Source: Gammaproteobacteria bacterium
Lineage (GTDB): Bacteria > Pseudomonadota > Gammaproteobacteria > Arenicellales > JAOTYS01
Reading direction: 5' to 3'
DNA: 8,000 bases
Assembly (NCBI GenBank): GCA_029861795.1
Contig: JAOTYS010000211.1
Span: 1 to 8,000, forward strand
Made by a program: the position numbers and the translations under genes. Positions 5,727 through 8,000 of the stretch are shown here, in pieces. A model generated the notes under the pieces. It saw nothing but the letters and a program-made list of their open reading frames with translations, ran no database searches and had not been told where the DNA came from. Within the stretch, counting starts at the first letter, position 1; every line of letters begins with the position of its first letter.

Positions 5727-7069
5727 CTCCGGAACTGGGACACTTTGCCTTAATCCTTGCGCTGTGTATGGCCGTGATCCAGGCGAGCTTTCCGCTGGCA
5801 GGGACTTTCACCAGGATGGAGTCGTGGATGGCGCTTGGCCGGACGACCGCGTGGGGGCAGTTTACTTTCGTTGCTATTGCCTTCGCGTGTCTTGTTTACG
5901 CTTTTCTCACCAATGACTTCTCCGTTGCGTACGTCGCCCACAACTCCAATACCCTTCTTCCGTCCGTATATAAGGTGTCTGCCACATGGGGCGGGCATGA
6001 GGGGTCTCTACTGTTGTGGGTGTTAATGCTGTGCGGGTGGGGGGTTGCGGTTGCGCTTTTCAGTCGGAATTTGCCGGCTGAAGTATTGGCCCGCGTTCTA
6101 TCCGTGCAAGGAATGGTAAGCATCGGGTTTCTATTGTTTATGCTATTGACGTCAAACCCGTTCGATCGCCATTTCCCGATCCCCACGGAAGGGCGCGACT
6201 TGAACCCACTATTACAGGACCCGGGTCTCGCCATTCACCCGCCGATGTTATATATGGGTTATGTGGGGTTCTCTGTGGCCTTTAGTTTCGCACTCGCTGC
6301 GCTCATTGGCGGCAAACTTGATAGTGCGTGGGCACGTTGGTCCCGTCCCTGGACCACGGTAGCCTGGGTCTTCTTGGGCATCGGGATTACGCTGGGCAGC
6401 TGGTGGGCCTACAACGAGCTAGGTTGGGGCGGTTGGTGGTTCTGGGATCCGGTTGAAAACGCATCGATCATGCCATGGTTAATGGGCACCGCCCTGATGC
6501 ATTCACTGGCGGTCTCGGAGAAGCGGGGTGCATTTAAGAGCTGGACGGTATTGCTCGCGATCTCGGCGTTTTCGCTGAGCCTGCTGGGTACGTTCTTAGT
6601 ACGCTCCGGCGTGCTGACCTCGGTTCATGCGTTTGCTACCGACCCGGCACGAGGCATTTTTATTCTGATTTTTCTGGGGATCGTCATTGGGGGTTCGCTC
6701 ACGCTTTATGCGTGGAGAGCGCCCGCGGTAGCGGGAGGAGGTCGTTTTGACCTGATTTCGCGAGAAACATTTTTGTTAGGCAACAACGTGATTCTGGTCG
6801 GAATTACAGCGTTGATCTTGCTGGGTACCTTGTTCCCCTTAATTTATGACGCACTGGGTTGGGGCAAGATATCAGTGGGCTTTCCTTGGTTTAATCGCAT
6901 GTTTGTCGCTTTTATGCCGCTGCTGATTATTCTCATGGGGATCGGTCCGGCCACCAATTGGAAATATCACGATCCTCGTGATCTGCTGCGCCGCCTAAGT
7001 CCTGCGTTCCTGCTAAGCGTAGGTCTCGGTCTGCTGTTGCGTTGCCGATTCATTCTGGTGCCTCAATGA
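5723..7069 (+). CDS. ccmF: CcmF, N-terminal two thirds (reading frame broken near 7040)
   Basis: Core of the haem lyase: a multi-span inner-membrane protein that takes haem from holo-CcmE and joins it to apocytochrome c. The 448 codons carry the tryptophan-rich WWD domain ([19 protein letters not shown], residues 225-243). They also carry three of the four conserved haem-ligand histidines: His172 (LAIHPP), His260 (ALMHSL) and His302 (TSVHAF), each one position from E. coli His173, His261 and His303. [14 protein letters not shown] and [16 protein letters not shown] are classic family blocks. Family members are usually about 650 residues, so this frame stops about 200 residues short. Up to about Leu439 the sequence follows the family; the last nine residues (RCRFILVPQ) do not. 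The missing C-terminal part continues in another frame. The TTG start overlaps the ccmE stop. Confidence 0.93.
   Translation: MTPELGHFALILALCMAVIQASFPLAGTFTRMESWMALGRTTAWGQFTFVAIAFACLVYAFLTNDFSVAYVAHNSNTLLPSVYKVSATWGGHEGSLLLWVLMLCGWGVAVALFSRNLPAEVLARVLSVQGMVSIGFLLFMLLTSNPFDRHFPIPTEGRDLNPLLQDPGLAIHPPMLYMGYVGFSVAFSFALAALIGGKLDSAWARWSRPWTTVAWVFLGIGITLGSWWAYNELGWGGWWFWDPVENASIMPWLMGTALMHSLAVSEKRGAFKSWTVLLAISAFSLSLLGTFLVRSGVLTSVHAFATDPARGIFILIFLGIVIGGSLTLYAWRAPAVAGGGRFDLISRETFLLGNNVILVGITALILLGTLFPLIYDALGWGKISVGFPWFNRMFVAFMPLLIILMGIGPATNWKYHDPRDLLRRLSPAFLLSVGLGLLLRCRFILVPQ
7037..7069 (+). other. frameshift junction within ccmF
   Basis: Frame 1 reads LGLLL up to Leu439 (TTG 7037-7039), then a non-family tail to TGA at 7067-7069. 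The frame that resumes CcmF is open from 6982 and reads [14 protein letters not shown] from 7042. Adding one base after 7039 (for example a second G, giving TTG GCG TTG) would join them as [14 protein letters not shown], which suits the E. coli region LSLLLPWLFESKVV. No standard slippery heptamer is visible. The TGA overlaps an in-frame ATG (ATGA at 7066-7069), so restart of translation is formally possible. Confidence 0.8.
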
Positions 7070-7728
7070 TGGTGGGGCTCGGAATTTTTCTGGCAACGTG
7101 GTTAGTATTTTCCTTGATCATCTCTGTGCGCAACCGGTTTCGAAACAAGGAAACACTTCGAGACGTTGGGCGAGATCTGGTCGGGCCAGGGCGGAGCTTT
7201 TACGGAATGATCGTTGCGCACTTAGGTGTGGCGGTCGCCACTATTGGCGTGACCTTGGTATCGGCATACGGCATCGAGAAGGACGTGCGGATGTCGCCAG
7301 ATCAGGATTTTGAAATGGCAGGGTATACGTTTCAGTTCCAGGGCGTCACCGAGGCTCGAGGACCGAATTACCAAGCGCAGCGGGGACAGATTCGAGTGGT
7401 TCGAAGCGATACAGAAGTTGCCACGCTATACCCGGAGAAGCGCAGCTATTTTGCGCAGACTAATCCTATGACGGAATCGGCGATCGATGTTGGGCTGACT
7501 AGGGATCTTTATGTGTCTCTGGGCGAGTCGCTTGGAGACGGCGCCTGGAGTGTGCGCCTATATTATAAACCGTTTATTCGTTGGATCTGGTTAGGGGGAG
7601 TGCTAATGGGGCTCGGGGGCATTTTGGCCGTCTCGGACCGTCGTTACCGAATACGTGCAAGTCGTAAGAGCACACCGGCCGTTAGCGTACCTAGTTCAGA
7701 CCTCGCGAACGAGAGAGCCGGGAGCTGA
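7042..7728 (+). CDS. ccmF: CcmF, C-terminal third in a shifted frame
   Basis: This frame encodes the C-terminal part of the haem lyase. Numbered from the TTG at 7042 (228 residues): membrane segments at about 9-29 and 55-75, a periplasmic domain at about 76-175 and a last membrane segment at about 179-197. [14 protein letters not shown] (52-65) holds the fourth conserved haem-ligand histidine (His60, codon 7219-7221), equivalent to E. coli His491. [33 protein letters not shown] and the [15 protein letters not shown] block are standard CcmF. If a separate protein is made, ATG 7066 (ATGA overlap) is the likelier start, but no Shine-Dalgarno sequence precedes either. Joined with the upstream part the protein would be about 668 residues, close to normal. 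More likely one gene broken by an indel than two genes. Confidence 0.88.
   Translation: MPIHSGASMMVGLGIFLATWLVFSLIISVRNRFRNKETLRDVGRDLVGPGRSFYGMIVAHLGVAVATIGVTLVSAYGIEKDVRMSPDQDFEMAGYTFQFQGVTEARGPNYQAQRGQIRVVRSDTEVATLYPEKRSYFAQTNPMTESAIDVGLTRDLYVSLGESLGDGAWSVRLYYKPFIRWIWLGGVLMGLGGILAVSDRRYRIRASRKSTPAVSVPSSDLANERAGS
7720..7724 (+). promoter_or_regulatory. ribosome binding site of ccmH
   Basis: GGGAG lies 5 bases before the ccmH ATG at 7730, within the last codons of the ccmF C-terminal frame. It supports this start for ccmH. Confidence 0.55.
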
Positions 7729-7729
7729 C

Positions 7730-8000
7730 ATGGCACGCCATTTGATCGTGATGTTGGCACTCATCTTATTGGTTGCTACTGAGAGTGCTAACGCAACGCT
7801 GGAATCTTTTGACTTTACTGATTCGGTGAGTGAACAACGTTTCCGAGGGCTGATCGAGGAGTTGCGTTGTTTGGTTTGCCAGAATGAATCGCTCCTAGCA
7901 TCACAGGCGGACCTGGCGAGAGACTTGCGCGAAGAGGTCTATACCATGATGGCGGAAGGTAAAACGGACGCCGAGGTCATTACGTTTTTAGTCGACCGAT
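7730..8000 (+). CDS. ccmH: CcmH, thiol-reducing subunit of the haem ligase, N-terminal part (runs off right edge)
   Basis: The 90 visible codons start with a signal peptide (MARHLIVMLALILLVATESANA, probable cleavage after residue 22). A periplasmic domain follows with the LRCLVCQN motif (residues 46-52 from Arg; Cys47 and Cys50), the LRCxxC redox centre typical of the CcmH/CycL family. It exchanges disulfides with CcmG and the apocytochrome CxxCH cysteines and forms the ligase with CcmF and CcmI. ESLLASQADLARDLREEVYTMMAEGKTDAEVITFLVDR is typical of the family helical bundle, and the expected YGDFVLY segment and C-terminal membrane anchor would follow beyond the edge. The start is one base after the ccmF C-terminal frame stop. 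It follows ccmF directly, with no ccmG in between. Whether it is a short CcmH or an E. coli-like CcmH-CcmI fusion cannot be seen; the separate ccmI upstream favours the short form. Confidence 0.93.
   Translation, partial: MARHLIVMLALILLVATESANATLESFDFTDSVSEQRFRGLIEELRCLVCQNESLLASQADLARDLREEVYTMMAEGKTDAEVITFLVDR

Noticed and set aside
5896..6234. Minus-strand frame of 112 codons opposite ccmF.
   Set aside because: It is a shadow of the conserved ccmF WWD-side coding sequence, with no ribosome binding site or family motif.
7031..7045. Programmed ribosomal frameshifting as the explanation for the ccmF frame break.
   Set aside because: No X-XXY-YYZ slippery heptamer or obvious stimulatory hairpin is visible here, and programmed frameshifting is not a known feature of ccmF. 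A missing base explains the junction more simply.

Overview
The window holds a System I cytochrome c maturation (ccm) locus from a proteobacterium, most likely a gammaproteobacterium. That placement rests on the close likeness of the CcmA, B, C, E, F and G motifs to the E. coli proteins and on a separate ccmI gene. Base composition is moderate and looks even across the window. I see no transposase, integrase, CRISPR array, rRNA or tRNA gene.

Layout from left to right. The left edge carries the first 45 codons of a c-type cytochrome on the minus strand, with a signal peptide and a CxxCH haem-binding motif that reaches the very edge of the window. A 340-base divergent spacer follows, then ccmG (plus strand). 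A 173-base convergent spacer with two short dyad symmetries separates ccmG from ccmI (minus strand). A spacer of about 480 bases without a convincing gene then separates ccmI from the main plus-strand run ccmA-ccmB-ccmC-ccmD-ccmE-ccmF-ccmH. Genes in that run are mostly packed end to end: ccmA/B overlap by 19 bases, ccmB/C are 1 base apart, ccmC/D overlap as ATGA, ccmE/F overlap as TTGA, and ccmF/H are 1 base apart. The exception is a 67-base gap before ccmE. ccmH runs off the right edge.

How the genes work together, from established knowledge of System I. CcmA and CcmB form the ABC module that, with CcmC and CcmD, loads haem onto the periplasmic chaperone CcmE and releases it. CcmF, CcmH and CcmI form the ligase that takes haem from holo-CcmE and attaches it to apocytochrome CxxCH motifs. 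CcmG and CcmH keep the apocytochrome cysteines reduced. The edge cytochrome is a plausible client.

Two points stand out. First, ccmF is broken into two overlapping reading frames at about position 7040, dividing its four haem-ligand histidines 3+1. The pattern looks most like the loss of a single base (sequencing error or recent mutation), but the break also creates an ATGA stop/start overlap, so a genuinely split CcmF is not excluded. Second, ccmG and ccmI are not at their common place after ccmF but sit upstream as a convergent pair. I found no convincing evidence for an undescribed system; this is a recognisable pathway with an unusual arrangement.
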